Below are positions 25,389 through 34,921 of a DNA stretch of 44,689 bases, piece after piece. Below the pieces are notes generated by a model. It was not told the DNA's origin and made no database searches. It saw nothing but the letters and a program-made list of their open reading frames with translations. Source of the stretch: an uncultured Rhodospirillales bacterium (lineage in GTDB: Bacteria; Pseudomonadota; Alphaproteobacteria; Azospirillales; Azospirillaceae); NCBI GenBank assembly GCA_903856295.1, contig CAIOBP010000065.1:1-44689 (forward strand). The letters are read 5' to 3'. Positions within the stretch are counted from its first letter, which is position 1. Every line of letters begins with the position of its first letter. The translations under genes were made by a program, and so were the position numbers.

Positions 25389-26490
25389 ACTCGGCGGTCG
25401 ATGCCCGCTCGCTGGCCGCCCGCTCGCCCGATGTTCCGACCATGATCGGAATCTGCCCGCCGCGATAGATGCGCGCCGTGGCGTTGTAGGCGGTGTGATT
25501 GAGCCCGTGCTTGTCGCCGATCACCAGCTTTTCCGGCCCCCGGTCGCGGTCGGCGGTCAGCATCAGCCCGAGTTCACTGATCGGCACGCCGTTGAACTCC
25601 CGGCCAACCAGCTTGCGAAAATACTTGTCGGCTTGAAGAACGAAAGCCGGAGTCGCGATGGTCTCCGTGCCGCCCTCGCTTCTGGGGCGCTCGAAGTCGC
25701 CGATCAGCAACTGCCCGGTCTCGGTCTTCTGGATCAACCGGGCCAGGGAGATGGTGACGTCGCCGACGATGTAATCATAGCCGCGCGGCGAGAGCCCCTC
25801 GATCTGATAATAGGCGTAGTGGCGCCCAACCGAAAAGCACGAGCGCAGCAGCGGCACCAAGCCATGCCGCTCCTGGGCGCGTTCCATCTCGTTCTCGGCC
25901 AGCACCATCAGCAGCAGAATCAGCAGCGAGACCTCGGCAACCAAGCCGGTCGCCCGGTTCCAGACATAAAAACCATCGCCGGTGGTCGAGCGCGCGAGAT
26001 CGACCTTGACCCCCCAGCCCATCAGACGGCGATGAGCGGAATTAATGCAGTATTCCAAAGAGTTGAGCTGTCCGATCTGGTGCAGCGGGTCCAGCTTGGA
26101 ATAGCCGACGATATCGAACAGCATCACGGCGCGGTGCAGCGTCTCGGTGATCGAGTAGCGCTTGATGATGCCCTCGACCGTCTGCCAGGGCACGAGCCCC
26201 TCCTGGGGGCCTACACGCAAGGAGGTCTGAATGTCCACCGCCTCGAGCTTGGCGGTGCGGCACAGCTCGAGGAATTTCGGTTCATCCTGATAGCGCGGCC
26301 CCTGCAACAGATCGGGCTGGCTCGCCAGCAGTTGCAGAAGCTGGCGCACCGGGATCACCGCGACCTTGAGGCCGGTGCGCACCGATGTCCAGGCCAGAAC
26401 CGCGTTTCGACCCAGTTGCCAGAGCGGGTTCAAGTGCGTATCGAGCTGCTTGAGTGCGGCGATGGCCTCGGTGCTGATCTTGTTATTCAT
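25354..26490 (-). CDS. Class III nucleotide cyclase-like domain protein
   Basis: 378 residues from ATG 26490 (TTG 26496 possible). A helical N-terminal half precedes a region resembling the class III adenylate/guanylate cyclase fold: FDIVGYS (about 125-131) matches the first metal-Asp strand FD-x-x-G-[FY]-[ST], TTGDGFYVW (about 169-177) matches the second metal-Asp hairpin, and VGDVTISLARLI (about 243-254) matches the GxxVNxAxR helix. In the last, the Asn that stabilises the transition state seems to be Ile while the Arg is kept. It may be catalytically weak, or a regulatory nucleotide-binding domain. It converges with the hypothetical after argB and lies downstream of cpaB on the same strand (116 nt gap). 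Confidence 0.65.
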   Translation of the reverse strand: MNNKISTEAIAALKQLDTHLNPLWQLGRNAVLAWTSVRTGLKVAVIPVRQLLQLLASQPDLLQGPRYQDEPKFLELCRTAKLEAVDIQTSLRVGPQEGLVPWQTVEGIIKRYSITETLHRAVMLFDIVGYSKLDPLHQIGQLNSLEYCINSAHRRLMGWGVKVDLARSTTGDGFYVWNRATGLVAEVSLLILLLMVLAENEMERAQERHGLVPLLRSCFSVGRHYAYYQIEGLSPRGYDYIVGDVTISLARLIQKTETGQLLIGDFERPRSEGGTETIATPAFVLQADKYFRKLVGREFNGVPISELGLMLTADRDRGPEKLVIGDKHGLNHTAYNATARIYRGGQIPIMVGTSGERAASERASTAESIVAEIASGAR

Positions 26491-26606
26491 GCTCAACTAC
26501 CGATTTTAAAGTCCGACTCGATCCTTGCGATCGGACTCCTGACAATCGGACTCGTGGCCAGTCGATGTAAAGACCTTTGCGGAAAAAATTGAAGATTTCC
26601 TCTTTC

Positions 26607-27509
26607 CTATCGCACCACGGCCACCGTTTGGGCGCTGTTGCCATGATACACGGTGACGTTGTAGGTCGGCGTGGTGCGAGCCGGTGGCGGTGGCGGGACG
26701 GCGGCGCTCGCGGTAAGCGCGGCGCTGATGTCGGTCGCCGAGGTGAAGCCGCGACTCCGCTGTTGCCCCGCGGTATCGCCGCCGAAGGCGCTGCGCAGCG
26801 ACAGCGACATGGTCCCCATCACCCGGCCAAGGGACACGGTCTCGGCCTGCGCCGCGTTGACCGCCAGGGTCACGGTTTTGCCGATCTTGCTCGCCGCCTT
26901 GTCGTCGTGATGGATTTCCTGATCGATGGCGATGACGCGCAGATCCTGGGCGATGACCTCGCTGACGAACCGCTTGCTGATCGAAACGCCGCCCTGGCCG
27001 TCATCCTGTCGCACCGGCACATCGTGGGTGAGAATGACGTCGACGTGGTCGCCGGGCAGAATCAGGCCGGAAAGACCGGTCGCCTCATCGACCTTCACGG
27101 CCACCGCCCGCCCGCCCTCGGGCAGCACCGCCGCGAGAAAACTGCCATCCTTCTTCAGGACCACCTTGTCCTCGGTCACCGGTTCGCCGGTAAACAAGGG
27201 CTGGCGGGCGGCGGCGCCGGTCAGCTTGTCGATGGCGTCGGGGCGGGACTTGCGAGTGATGTAATGGGGGCTGACGCCCTGATCGGGCCAGAACTGCCAG
27301 CGCATGTTCGCGGAGCTCAACGCCCCGGCGATCTCGACGCCGTCGCGGACCACCAGCACCTCGGTCGAGGAGGTGGATGGGGCCGCCGGCTTGAGGGCAG
27401 CCGCCATCTCGACCAGTTGCTCGCGCTGGGCCGAGAGATACAGCTTGACCATCCAACCGGCCGCGGCCGCCAGCAACAGGGCGAAGCCGATGAGAACGAC
27501 GCGTACCAT
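26607..27509 (-). CDS. cpaB: Flp pilus assembly protein CpaB (RcpC)
   Basis: 300 residues. An N-terminal membrane helix (about 3-25) is followed by a periplasmic SAF-like domain: LVVRDGVEIAGALSSANM, RQPLFTGEPVTEDKVV, AVAVKVDEATGLSGLILPGDHVDVIL. CpaB/RcpC is an accessory of the Tad/Flp secretion apparatus, thought to act near the outer-membrane secretin. ATG 27509 has GGAGAA about 8 nt upstream. cpaA lies 48 nt upstream on the same strand. In full tad loci cpaC (secretin) follows cpaB; here a cyclase-like gene follows instead. Confidence 0.92.
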   Translation of the reverse strand: MVRVVLIGFALLLAAAAGWMVKLYLSAQREQLVEMAAALKPAAPSTSSTEVLVVRDGVEIAGALSSANMRWQFWPDQGVSPHYITRKSRPDAIDKLTGAAARQPLFTGEPVTEDKVVLKKDGSFLAAVLPEGGRAVAVKVDEATGLSGLILPGDHVDVILTHDVPVRQDDGQGGVSISKRFVSEVIAQDLRVIAIDQEIHHDDKAASKIGKTVTLAVNAAQAETVSLGRVMGTMSLSLRSAFGGDTAGQQRSRGFTSATDISAALTASAAVPPPPPARTTPTYNVTVYHGNSAQTVAVVR

Positions 27510-27557
27510 AGCCAGTTCTCCACAGTCCCGACATCCGGACCGTTCGTCGTCTAAGCG

Positions 27558-28067
27558 TTACGGAAACACCGACGCGACCGCCGGGCGCAGCATCACAAGA
27601 CCACCGATGCCGAGAGCGACGCCATAGGGCAACCCCTGCTCGGCCCGGTGCAGTCGCGCGATCCACGGTCTGCCGGCCCACGCCTCGGGCAGGCGAAAGC
27701 GCCGGAAGGCCAGCACCGCCACCCCCAGCACGCCGCCGGCGATCGCGACCCAAAACAGATAGCCAATCAGCACCGGCCAGCCCAGCCACAGACTCGAGGC
27801 GGCCATGAACTTGACGTCGCCGCCGCCCCACTGCCCGAGAGCGAACATCAGGACGCCAAAAGCGAAGGCTCCCAGAGCGCCCAAGGCGTGGCCGGCGAAC
27901 CCTCCCCACCCCTGACCGGCGAGCAGCGCCACGGCGCCAACCGCGACCAGAACCAAAGAGAGTGTATCGGGTATCTCGTAAGTGGCGATATCCCACACCA
28001 TCGCCACCAGCATGGTCGCGACGAACACCACCGTCAACGCTACAGGAACAAACTGGGTAGCGGTCAC
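27558..28067 (-). CDS. cpaA: Prepilin peptidase CpaA (A24 aspartic type)
   Basis: 169 residues, about five or six membrane helices. The two catalytic aspartates of type IV prepilin peptidases are visible: D26 in WDIATYEIPD and D84 in GGGDVKF. It is the short form without the N-methylation domain, as in Tad systems, and should process the two Flp pilins upstream. GTG 28067 is taken as start, with GGAGGGGG about 6 nt upstream; the open frame extends to 28151 but that part is low-complexity. It lies 106 nt downstream of the second flp gene. Confidence 0.92.
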   Translation of the reverse strand: MTATQFVPVALTVVFVATMLVAMVWDIATYEIPDTLSLVLVAVGAVALLAGQGWGGFAGHALGALGAFAFGVLMFALGQWGGGDVKFMAASSLWLGWPVLIGYLFWVAIAGGVLGVAVLAFRRFRLPEAWAGRPWIARLHRAEQGLPYGVALGIGGLVMLRPAVASVFP

Positions 28068-28173
28068 GACGCCCCCTCCACCATAGCGGCACAGCCCCGA
28101 CCGGCCCTCCCGGGAAACACGTCCCGGAAGGGCCGCCGGTTCTTCAGACAACCGCGGAAACCCGGACCGACGC

Positions 28174-28365
28174 TTACGACGGCTTGAGGGCCGTGGCGAC
28201 GGTGCCGAAATCGGTGCTGAGGTAGCCGCCCAGCGTCGACACCACGGTGATGATGGCGACGGCGATGCCAGCGGCGATCAAACCGTATTCGATGGCGGTG
28301 GCGCCACGCTTGCAGGTGAGGGCCGCGCCAGCATAAGTGGCGATGTCGCGAGTCATGGTCAGCAT
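28174..28365 (-). CDS. flp: Flp/Fap family type IVb pilin (second copy)
   Basis: 63 residues. Leader of about 21 residues ending in Gly, then ATAIEYGLIAAGIAVAIITVV, the Flp signature with Glu at +5 of the mature pilin. Processing by CpaA is expected after G21. ATG 28365 has AAGGAG about 8 nt upstream. It matches the neighbouring pilin at 55 of 63 positions by direct comparison, with all eight differences outside the signature helix. The 113 nt between the two copies holds no gene. Confidence 0.95.
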   Translation of the reverse strand: MLTMTRDIATYAGAALTCKRGATAIEYGLIAAGIAVAIITVVSTLGGYLSTDFGTVATALKPS

Positions 28366-28478
28366 GGCATAGCTCCTTGTCAGAACAGAGCCGCCGCGGC
28401 GAAGGCAGGGACAGACCGGAAGGATCGACGATCCGCGCTTCCCTGCCCTCCAGCCCCTGGCGGCAGACCTGTCGTTCA

Positions 28479-28670
28479 TTACGACGGCTTGATCGCGGTG
28501 GCGATCTTGCCGAAATCGGTGGACAGATAGCTGCCGAGGTTGGAAACCACGGTGATGATGGCGACGGCGATACCGGCGGCAATCAGGCCGTATTCGATGG
28601 CGGTGGCGCCGCGCTTGCAGTTGAGTGCCGCGCTAGCATAGGTGGCGATGTCGCGAACCATGGTCAGCAT
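28479..28670 (-). CDS. flp: Flp/Fap family type IVb pilin (first copy)
   Basis: 63 residues, the same architecture as the adjacent copy: leader to KRG, cleavage before A22, then ATAIEYGLIAAGIAVAIITVV with Glu26 at +5. It is the major subunit type of Tad adhesion pili. ATG 28670 has AGGAG about 8 nt upstream. It is the promoter-proximal pilin of the flp-flp-cpaA-cpaB run, preceded by about 180 nt of lower-GC intergenic sequence that probably carries the promoter. Confidence 0.95.
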   Translation of the reverse strand: MLTMVRDIATYASAALNCKRGATAIEYGLIAAGIAVAIITVVSNLGSYLSTDFGKIATAIKPS

Positions 28671-28852
28671 TGGGAGTCTCCTGATGATGGTTTAACTTAT
28701 TGCGGTTGCCGATATGCGGGGGTCTAAACCTGCCTGCAAAGGACATCAAATGATCTTGTCAGTCATCGCGTCCTTCGATGTGGGAATAGTGACACCGCAA
28801 CGACAATTATACAGTGATCGGGATCACAGCCCCAACAATTTTTTAGCTTCCC
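28671..28852 (-). promoter_or_regulatory. Probable promoter region of the flp-cpa run
   Basis: 182 nt between the OmpA-like gene and the first pilin, noticeably more AT-rich than the surrounding DNA. The leader just before the pilin ATG holds CAGGAG. I find no convincing sigma-54 (GG/GC) pair and no TTAA-N7-TTAA CtrA box; a single GTTAA half-site lies near 28694. The assignment is by position only. Confidence 0.35.
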
Positions 28853-29446
28853 TCACTCGCCGAGATTCGTGATCTCGACCCGGCGATTTTCAGCGGCCGC
28901 CGGGTCGTCCGTGTTGAGAAGCTCGGTCGCGCCCCGTCCCGCCACCTCGAAACGCCCGGCATTCATGCCGGCGTGGCGGACCAGGAAATCGCGCACCGCC
29001 GCCGCCCGCTGGCGCGAGAGCCGGAGGTTATCCCCGGCGCGCCCGACGCCGTCGGTATGGCCGACGATGCGAAACCGCACCTTCGACGCCTCGGGCGAGC
29101 CGAGCACGCCGCCGATCCGCCCCAGCAACTGGATGGAATCCCGGGACAGCTTGGCCGAACCGAATTCGAAGGCGACCTGGAACGACGCGGTGAAGGCCGG
29201 CGGCGGTGGCGGCGGTTCGACCACCACCACCGGTTCGGGCACCACCACCGGCGGCGGCGGCGGTTTCTTGACCATCGGCAGCCGCTGGGGCACGGCGGGG
29301 CATCCCTGCTTGGCGATGCCGAGCGCCGCGGAAATCTCGCACTCGCCGGGGTTGCGTCCCAGTTGCAGCCCCTCTTCGGCGAACGCCGCGCCGCCCTGAA
29401 ACAAGACCGCCAGCCCCGCCAGAACCATGGCCTTCACCATCCGCAT
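28853..29446 (-). CDS. OmpA-family (peptidoglycan-binding) exported protein
   Basis: 197 residues: signal peptide (about 1-24, ending GGAAFAEE), a linker with runs of Pro and Val (PPPPPVVVPEPVVVVEPPPPPP), then a C-terminal OmpA domain (about 85-197). The OmpA core shows FEFGSAKL, RIVGHTDGVGRAGDNLRLSRQRAAAVRDFL and RGATELL…ENRRVEI, with the Asp and Arg that bind diaminopimelate. ATG 29446 is chosen over the frame opening at 29503 because of the signal peptide and GGAGG about 8 nt upstream. It precedes the Flp genes on the same strand, and OmpA-like proteins often accompany tad loci, so an anchoring role for the pilus machinery is plausible but unproven. Confidence 0.88.
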   Translation of the reverse strand: MRMVKAMVLAGLAVLFQGGAAFAEEGLQLGRNPGECEISAALGIAKQGCPAVPQRLPMVKKPPPPPVVVPEPVVVVEPPPPPPAFTASFQVAFEFGSAKLSRDSIQLLGRIGGVLGSPEASKVRFRIVGHTDGVGRAGDNLRLSRQRAAAVRDFLVRHAGMNAGRFEVAGRGATELLNTDDPAAAENRRVEITNLGE

Positions 29447-29595
29447 GCTCCGCCTCCCCGCTATCCGCAGCCCTACTATGGAAGCGAATGCCGCGACGGT
29501 CAAATCCGGACGCGCGCTTCGCTTGACGCCGTGCCCCCAAGGCCATATCTCGACCTTATATGGACGATGGCGATTTCCTCAGCGACGGACGAACG

Positions 29596-30111
29596 ATGGC
29601 CCTCCTTCCCCTGATCATAGCTCCCGATCCGCGTCTCAAGAAACTGTCGATGCCGGTCGGCAAGGTCGACGCCCGGATCAACCGCCTGATGGACGACATG
29701 CTCGAGACCATGTACGCCGCCAACGGCATCGGTCTCGCCGCGCCCCAGGTCGACGAGTTGCTGCGGGTGATCGTGGTCGATGTCTCGGACAAGAACGAGC
29801 CGCCAAATCCGATCGGCCTCGCCAATCCCGAGGTGGTCTGGGCCGACGAGGAGCGAATCCTCTACAATGAGGGCTGCCTGTCGCTGCCCGAACAATATGC
29901 CGATGTCGTGCGGCCCAAGGCGGTGCGCGTCCGCTATCTCGACCGCGACAACCGGCCCCAGGAAATCGCCGGAACCGGCCTGCTGGCCACCGTGCTCCAG
30001 CATGAAATCGACCATCTCGAAGGCACACTGTTCGTCGACCGGGTGTCGCTGCTCAAGCGCAATATGATTTTGCGCCGGCTCCAGAAACTGAAGAAAGTGG
30101 GAGAGTTATGA
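29596..30111 (+). CDS. def: Peptide deformylase
   Basis: 171 residues. The three metal-site motifs are intact: GIGLAAPQ (44-51), EGCLSLPE with C94, and QHEIDHLEG with H136, E137 and H140. The enzyme removes the formyl group from nascent N-terminal fMet. ATG 29596 is preferred over ATG 29560 because [14 protein letters not shown] is the usual N-terminus. The final ATGA overlaps the fmt start. The pair def-fmt couples the adding and removing of formyl groups, and truA follows, a frequent alphaproteobacterial order. Confidence 0.96.
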   Translation: MALLPLIIAPDPRLKKLSMPVGKVDARINRLMDDMLETMYAANGIGLAAPQVDELLRVIVVDVSDKNEPPNPIGLANPEVVWADEERILYNEGCLSLPEQYADVVRPKAVRVRYLDRDNRPQEIAGTGLLATVLQHEIDHLEGTLFVDRVSLLKRNMILRRLQKLKKVGEL

Positions 30112-31112
30112 CCGGACGGCGCTTGCGTCTCGCCTTCATGGGCACCCCCGATTTCGCGGTGCCCAGCCTGCGGGCGCTGATCGATGCCGGCCACGAGGTC
30201 GCCTGCGTCTACAGCCAGCCGCCCCGGCCGGCCGGGCGCGGTCAACAGCTTCAGCGCTCGCCGGTCCAGACTCTCGCCGAGTCCCACGGCCTGCCGGTGC
30301 GCACGCCGAAAAGCCTGCGCACCGCCGAGGCCCAGGCCGAGTTCGCCGCGCTCGGACTCGATATCGCGGTGGTCGCCGCCTACGGGCTGATTCTGCCGGT
30401 GCCGGTGCTGGAGGCGCCCCGACTCGGCTGCGTCAACGTCCACGGCTCGCTGCTGCCGCGCTGGCGCGGCGCGGCGCCGATTCATCGCGCGCTGCTGGCC
30501 GGCGACTCCGAAACCGGCATCACCATCATGGGCATGGAGGCCGGGCTCGACACCGGGCCGATGCTGCTCAAAGGCCGGGTGCCGATCACCGCCACCAGCA
30601 CCGCCACGGAGTTGCACGACGCCCTGGCCGCCATGGGCGCGCGACTGATCGTCGAGGCGCTGGAGGGGGTGGCCGCCGGCCGGCTCACAGCCGCCCCCCA
30701 GCCCGCCGAGGGCGTGACCTATGCCGCCAAGCTGGAGCGCGAGGAAGGACGGCTCGACTGGTCGCGCCCCGCCGCCGAACTGACGCGCCGGATTCGCGCC
30801 CTCAACCCCTGGCCGGGAGTCTGGTTTGAAAACGGCGGGGAGCGGATCAAGGTGCTGGCGGCGGAGTTGGGCGACGGCGCGGGCGCGCCCGGCAGTTTGC
30901 TTGGCGACGATTTCACCGTCGCGTGCGGCGAAGGGGCGCTGCGGCTGACCCGGGTTCAGAGACAGGGGCGGGGTGTGGTTGACGGCGCCGCGTTTCTTCG
31001 GGGAGTCCATGGCCTTTGGCAACCAGGGGCGCCGGCCGCCCAGGCCCCCGCTGGAGTTTTAACCATGCCCCCCGCTGGGGTCTTAACCCCAGGCCCCGCC
31101 GACAGGCCATGA
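30108..31112 (+). CDS. fmt: Methionyl-tRNA formyltransferase
   Basis: 334 residues. Fmt formylates Met-tRNA(fMet) using 10-formyl-THF. The catalytic Asn-His-Asp set is visible in [18 protein letters not shown] and the later [16 protein letters not shown]; the C-terminal tRNA-binding barrel begins at about 205. Family proteins are about 305-315 residues. Here the domain ends near AAFLRGVHG (~302) and the last ~32 residues (with PAGVLT twice) are read through sequence matching the dispersed repeat. The tail is therefore probably not homologous to other Fmt proteins. ATG 30108 overlaps the def stop, and the TGA overlaps the truA ATG, so the repeat has not broken the coupling. Confidence 0.95.
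   Translation: MTGRRLRLAFMGTPDFAVPSLRALIDAGHEVACVYSQPPRPAGRGQQLQRSPVQTLAESHGLPVRTPKSLRTAEAQAEFAALGLDIAVVAAYGLILPVPVLEAPRLGCVNVHGSLLPRWRGAAPIHRALLAGDSETGITIMGMEAGLDTGPMLLKGRVPITATSTATELHDALAAMGARLIVEALEGVAAGRLTAAPQPAEGVTYAAKLEREEGRLDWSRPAAELTRRIRALNPWPGVWFENGGERIKVLAAELGDGAGAPGSLLGDDFTVACGEGALRLTRVQRQGRGVVDGAAFLRGVHGLWQPGAPAAQAPAGVLTMPPAGVLTPGPADRP
31011..31105 (+). repeat. Dispersed-repeat relic inside the 3' end of fmt
   Basis: GGCCTTTGGCAACC at 31011-31024 matches 13 of 14 bases of the end of the repeat at 15563-15576. GCCCCCGCTGG…TTTTAACC is then followed by CCCCGCTGGGGTCTTAACCCC. CTGGGGT/ACCCCAG at 31075-31092 is a hairpin like the first stem of the longest copy. The whole stretch is translated as the Fmt C-terminus. 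It ends 4 nt before the truA ATG. Confidence 0.65.
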
Positions 31113-31864
31113 CGACGCGCTGGAAACTCACCCTCGAGTATGATGGGCGTCCGTTCGTCGGCTGGCAGCGCCAGGAAAACGGCATGTCGGTCCAGCAGGT
31201 GCTGGAAGAGGCAATCACCAAATTCAGTGGCGAAACCGTGCGCTTGCATGGTTCGGGACGCACCGACGCCGGGGTTCACGCCCTGGCCCAGGTTGCCCAT
31301 TTCGATCTTGAGAAAGCGGTGACGGCGGAAACCGTGGTCGGCGCCCTCACCTTCTACAACCGCCCCTGGCCGGTGGCGGTGCTCACGGCCGAAGCGGTGT
31401 CCGAGGAGTTCCACGCCCGCTTTTCCGCAACCCGGCGCAGCTATCTTTATCGGATCATCAACCGCCGGCCGCCGCTGACCCTGGAGGCCGGGCGCGCCTG
31501 GCAGGTCATGCGCCCGCTCGACGCCGACGCCATGCACGAAGCGGCGCAACTGCTGATCGGCCGCCACGATTTCTCGACCTTCCGCGCCAGCATGTGTCAG
31601 GCGACCTCGCCGGTCAAAACCCTCGACCGGTTGGACGTTCGCCGCGCCGGCCTGGAGATCGAGATCGCCGCCAGCGCCCGCTCGTTCCTGCACCACCAGA
31701 TCCGCAACATCGTCGGCACGCTGGAATTGGTGGGCGCCGGCAAATGGCGGGTGTCACGACTGCGCGATGCCCTGGAGGCACGCAACCGCGGCCACGGCGG
31801 CCCCACGGCGCCGCCGGATGGTCTCTACTTCGCCGGAGCCTTCTACGACGCCCGGAGCAGCTAG
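31109..31864 (+). CDS. truA: tRNA pseudouridine(38-40) synthase
   Basis: 251 residues. TruA makes pseudouridine at positions 38-40 of the tRNA anticodon stem. The catalytic aspartate D53 sits in [15 protein letters not shown]. Further family blocks are [25 protein letters not shown] and [13 protein letters not shown] near the C-terminus. ATG 31109 overlaps the fmt stop by 4 nt. The gene has no close downstream partner: a strong palindrome (31899-31934) follows, and then a convergent gene. Confidence 0.96.
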   Translation: MTTRWKLTLEYDGRPFVGWQRQENGMSVQQVLEEAITKFSGETVRLHGSGRTDAGVHALAQVAHFDLEKAVTAETVVGALTFYNRPWPVAVLTAEAVSEEFHARFSATRRSYLYRIINRRPPLTLEAGRAWQVMRPLDADAMHEAAQLLIGRHDFSTFRASMCQATSPVKTLDRLDVRRAGLEIEIAASARSFLHHQIRNIVGTLELVGAGKWRVSRLRDALEARNRGHGGPTAPPDGLYFAGAFYDARSS

Positions 31865-31898
31865 CGGTTACCGATCGCGTTGCATCGCACCGCCCCAC

Positions 31899-31934
31899 CC
31901 GTCATGGCCGGGCTTGATGACCCGGCCATGACGG
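31899..31934. terminator. Bidirectional terminator-like palindrome
   Basis: Perfect 14-bp arms (CCGTCATGGCCGGG / CCCGGCCATGACGG) surround an 8-nt loop (CTTGATGA). It lies between the convergent truA and 105-residue genes, the place where a two-way terminator is expected. No T-run follows on either side, so a role as a repeated palindrome (GTCATGGCCGGG-type elements are common in alphaproteobacteria, from memory) is equally possible. Confidence 0.6.
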
Positions 31935-31953
31935 ATAGTGGCGCCGAATCGCC

Positions 31954-32271
31954 TTACTGGAACGGCCAGTAGTGCTTTTCGTACCAGGTGTTGCCGGCGA
32001 CGGCGCCGATCACGCTGCCAGCCAGGGTGACGAGGCCGCGCTCGACGAAATTATCCACCAGCATGGCGCCCAGCGCCGCGCCGCCGAGAATCGCCACCGC
32101 CTGCTGAAGCGACATGTTCTCGACGTCGTGTGCGGTCGAGGGGAAGGCCACCAGGGTGGCGCGCACCCCGTCCGCGCCGGTCATCACCGCCGGAGAGGTC
32201 TGCGCCTGAGAAACGGCGGGAGCCGCGATGAGCCCCAATGTCAAAGCAAGAACGGGAACCAGTTTCCGCAT
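31954..32271 (-). CDS. Small exported protein with glycine-zipper-like helices
   Basis: 105 residues, family not recognised. A signal peptide (about 1-24: KLVPVLALTLGLIAAPAVSQ then AQ) is followed by a mature part with two Gly/Ala-rich hydrophobic stretches (AVAILGGAALGAMLVDNF and LVTLAGSVIGAVAGNTW) resembling a glycine-zipper hairpin. It ends with an aromatic tail (WYEKHYWPFQ). ATG 32271 has GGAG about 10 nt upstream and places the signal peptide at the start, so the longer upstream frame is discounted. It follows the membrane-protein gene by 55 nt on the same strand. Confidence 0.7.
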   Translation of the reverse strand: MRKLVPVLALTLGLIAAPAVSQAQTSPAVMTGADGVRATLVAFPSTAHDVENMSLQQAVAILGGAALGAMLVDNFVERGLVTLAGSVIGAVAGNTWYEKHYWPFQ

Positions 32272-32326
32272 GGTGAGGTCTCCGAAACAGGAAAAACGAA
32301 GCGGGATGAAAGCACGACGGACGCCC

Positions 32327-32893
32327 TTATAGCATACCATCGGCGGCACCGGTAATGAACACCGACAACACAAGGTCGAGAATCACCAATCCGGCGGCGG
32401 TAAAGCCCGAGACCTGAAGCGCGGTCTGGGTCACGAACCACTGATAAAGCAGCACCAGGATCGTCGCCGTCGTGGCGATGGTGTCGCCCAGCGCCGGCAC
32501 CAGGACACCGCTTTCACTGATCGCGATCGCCGGCAAATAAACCAGCATCTGCAAGGGAGACGACCAGTTGTAGGCCACAAGAAAGGCCGGATACCTGTCG
32601 CTGCAATCGAGCATGCGCGACAAATCATCCATGATCAGGGGGTATGCGGTCCAGCTGATGATATAGGCGATGATTTCCACCAGCATGAAGTGGATGAATG
32701 AGACGTTGCCGGATTCCTCGCCCAAGCGCATCAAAACCAGAAGAAGATAGGCCGGAACCACGAGTCCCGCCGCCCAGAACGAGCGCAAACAGCCCTCGAC
32801 GCTGCGATTGAGGAACTCCATGCCCCGGGCATCCATCAGGGCGAGGCGATAGGCGCCATAGAGGGAGTAGACCACTTCGCGCAAAGGCGGCAT
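32327..32893 (-). CDS. Integral membrane protein of unknown function
   Basis: 188 residues with about four or five membrane helices (for example AAGLVVPAYLLLVLMRLG, FIHFMLVEIIAYIISWTAYPLIM, TIATTATILVLLYQWFV and AGLVILDLVLSVFITGA). I recognise no catalytic motif. ATG 32893 is 4 nt after the dapE stop with GGGGAG about 10 nt upstream inside the end of dapE. The gene is therefore the third member of a dapD-dapE-membrane protein unit. A gene in this slot after dapE is conserved in some related genomes, as far as I recall, but without assigned function. Confidence 0.75.
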   Translation of the reverse strand: MPPLREVVYSLYGAYRLALMDARGMEFLNRSVEGCLRSFWAAGLVVPAYLLLVLMRLGEESGNVSFIHFMLVEIIAYIISWTAYPLIMDDLSRMLDCSDRYPAFLVAYNWSSPLQMLVYLPAIAISESGVLVPALGDTIATTATILVLLYQWFVTQTALQVSGFTAAGLVILDLVLSVFITGAADGML

Positions 32894-32897
32894 CGGC

Positions 32898-34070
32898 TCA
32901 GACTCCCCGGTCGCCAAAAACGGTATCGGCGAGCAGCGCGGCATAGATGGCGGTGAGGGTTTCAAGATCGGCAAGGGCGATGTGCTCGTCGACCTTGTGC
33001 AGGGTCCGCCCGACCAGACCAAGTTCGACCACCGGGCAGAACTCCTTGATAAAGCGGGCATCCGAGGTGCCGCCACCGGTGTTGAACTCGGGCAGGCGTC
33101 CGGTCACGGCGGCGATGGCGGCGGCGACCCGTTCGGTCAGCGCGCCGGGTTCGGTGACGAAGGCCTCGCCGGACAGGCTGAGGTCGAGCCGGTAGGCGCC
33201 GCCGACCGAGTCGAAGCGCTTGCGCAGCCAGCCCTCCAGCCCCGCGGCGCTATAGAGGGTGTTGAAGCGAATGTTGAAGCGGGCACAGGCCTCGGCGGGG
33301 ATGACGTTGGTCACCGGATTGCCGGTGTCGATCGAGGTCAGCACCAGCGATGAGGGCTGAAAATGCGCGGTGCCCTCGTCGAGCAGCACGTCGACCAGCG
33401 AATCGAGCATCCGCACCAGCCGGGGCAGCGGGTTGTCGGCCCGCTCGGGATAGGCGACATGGCCCTGGGTCCCGGTTACCGTCAGCTTGCCGTTCAGGCT
33501 GCCGCGCCGGCCGATCTTCACGACATCGCCCAGAGCCGAAACCCCGGTCGGCTCGCCGACCACGCAAAAATCCGGAACCTCGCCCCGCTCGGCCAGCCAG
33601 GGCAGCACCGCCCGGGTGCCGTTGACGGCGTCGCCCTCCTCGTCTCCGGTGATCAGCAGGCTGATCGAACCGGCCGGCGCGCCTCTCTCGTGAATCACCC
33701 GCGCCACGGCGGCGACGAAGGCGGCGATCGCCCCCTTCATGTCCTCGGCGCCGCGGCCATAGAGGCGGTCACCGACGATCTCGGCGCCGAACGGCTCCAC
33801 CGACCAACCGGCACGGTCGCCCGGCGGCACGACATCGGTGTGTCCGGCAAAGCAGAAATGCGGCGCGCCGCTGCCCAGGCGGGCGTAGAGATTCTCCACC
33901 GCCGCCGTGCCCGGGGCCTGGCGGGGCAAGCGGTGGCATTCGAATCCGAGCTGGCGCAACGCCTGCCCCAGCACGCCGAGCGCCCCGGCATCCTCGGGAG
34001 TCACGCTGGGGCAGCGGATCAGCGCCCGTGCCAGGGCCACCGGATCGGCCAGAGAATCGCGAGGCGCCAT
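32898..34070 (-). CDS. dapE: Succinyl-diaminopimelate desuccinylase
   Basis: 390 residues, M20 metallopeptidase fold. DapE removes succinate from N-succinyl-L,L-diaminopimelate in lysine/meso-DAP synthesis. Zinc-site blocks are [39 protein letters not shown] and [12 protein letters not shown]. The dimerisation domain follows from about 180, and the final [17 protein letters not shown] is typical. ATG 34070 is used; TTG 34082, overlapping the dapD stop as TTGA, is a real alternative that would couple translation. It sits directly after dapD, which supplies the substrate pathway. Confidence 0.96.
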   Translation of the reverse strand: MAPRDSLADPVALARALIRCPSVTPEDAGALGVLGQALRQLGFECHRLPRQAPGTAAVENLYARLGSGAPHFCFAGHTDVVPPGDRAGWSVEPFGAEIVGDRLYGRGAEDMKGAIAAFVAAVARVIHERGAPAGSISLLITGDEEGDAVNGTRAVLPWLAERGEVPDFCVVGEPTGVSALGDVVKIGRRGSLNGKLTVTGTQGHVAYPERADNPLPRLVRMLDSLVDVLLDEGTAHFQPSSLVLTSIDTGNPVTNVIPAEACARFNIRFNTLYSAAGLEGWLRKRFDSVGGAYRLDLSLSGEAFVTEPGALTERVAAAIAAVTGRLPEFNTGGGTSDARFIKEFCPVVELGLVGRTLHKVDEHIALADLETLTAIYAALLADTVFGDRGV

Positions 34071-34078
34071 GGGATGGG

Positions 34079-34921
<843 letters not shown>

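Noticed and set aside
28671-28852. CtrA or sigma-54 site upstream of flp
   Set aside because: No TTAA-N7-TTAA or GG-N10-GC element could be found; only a single GTTAA half-site.
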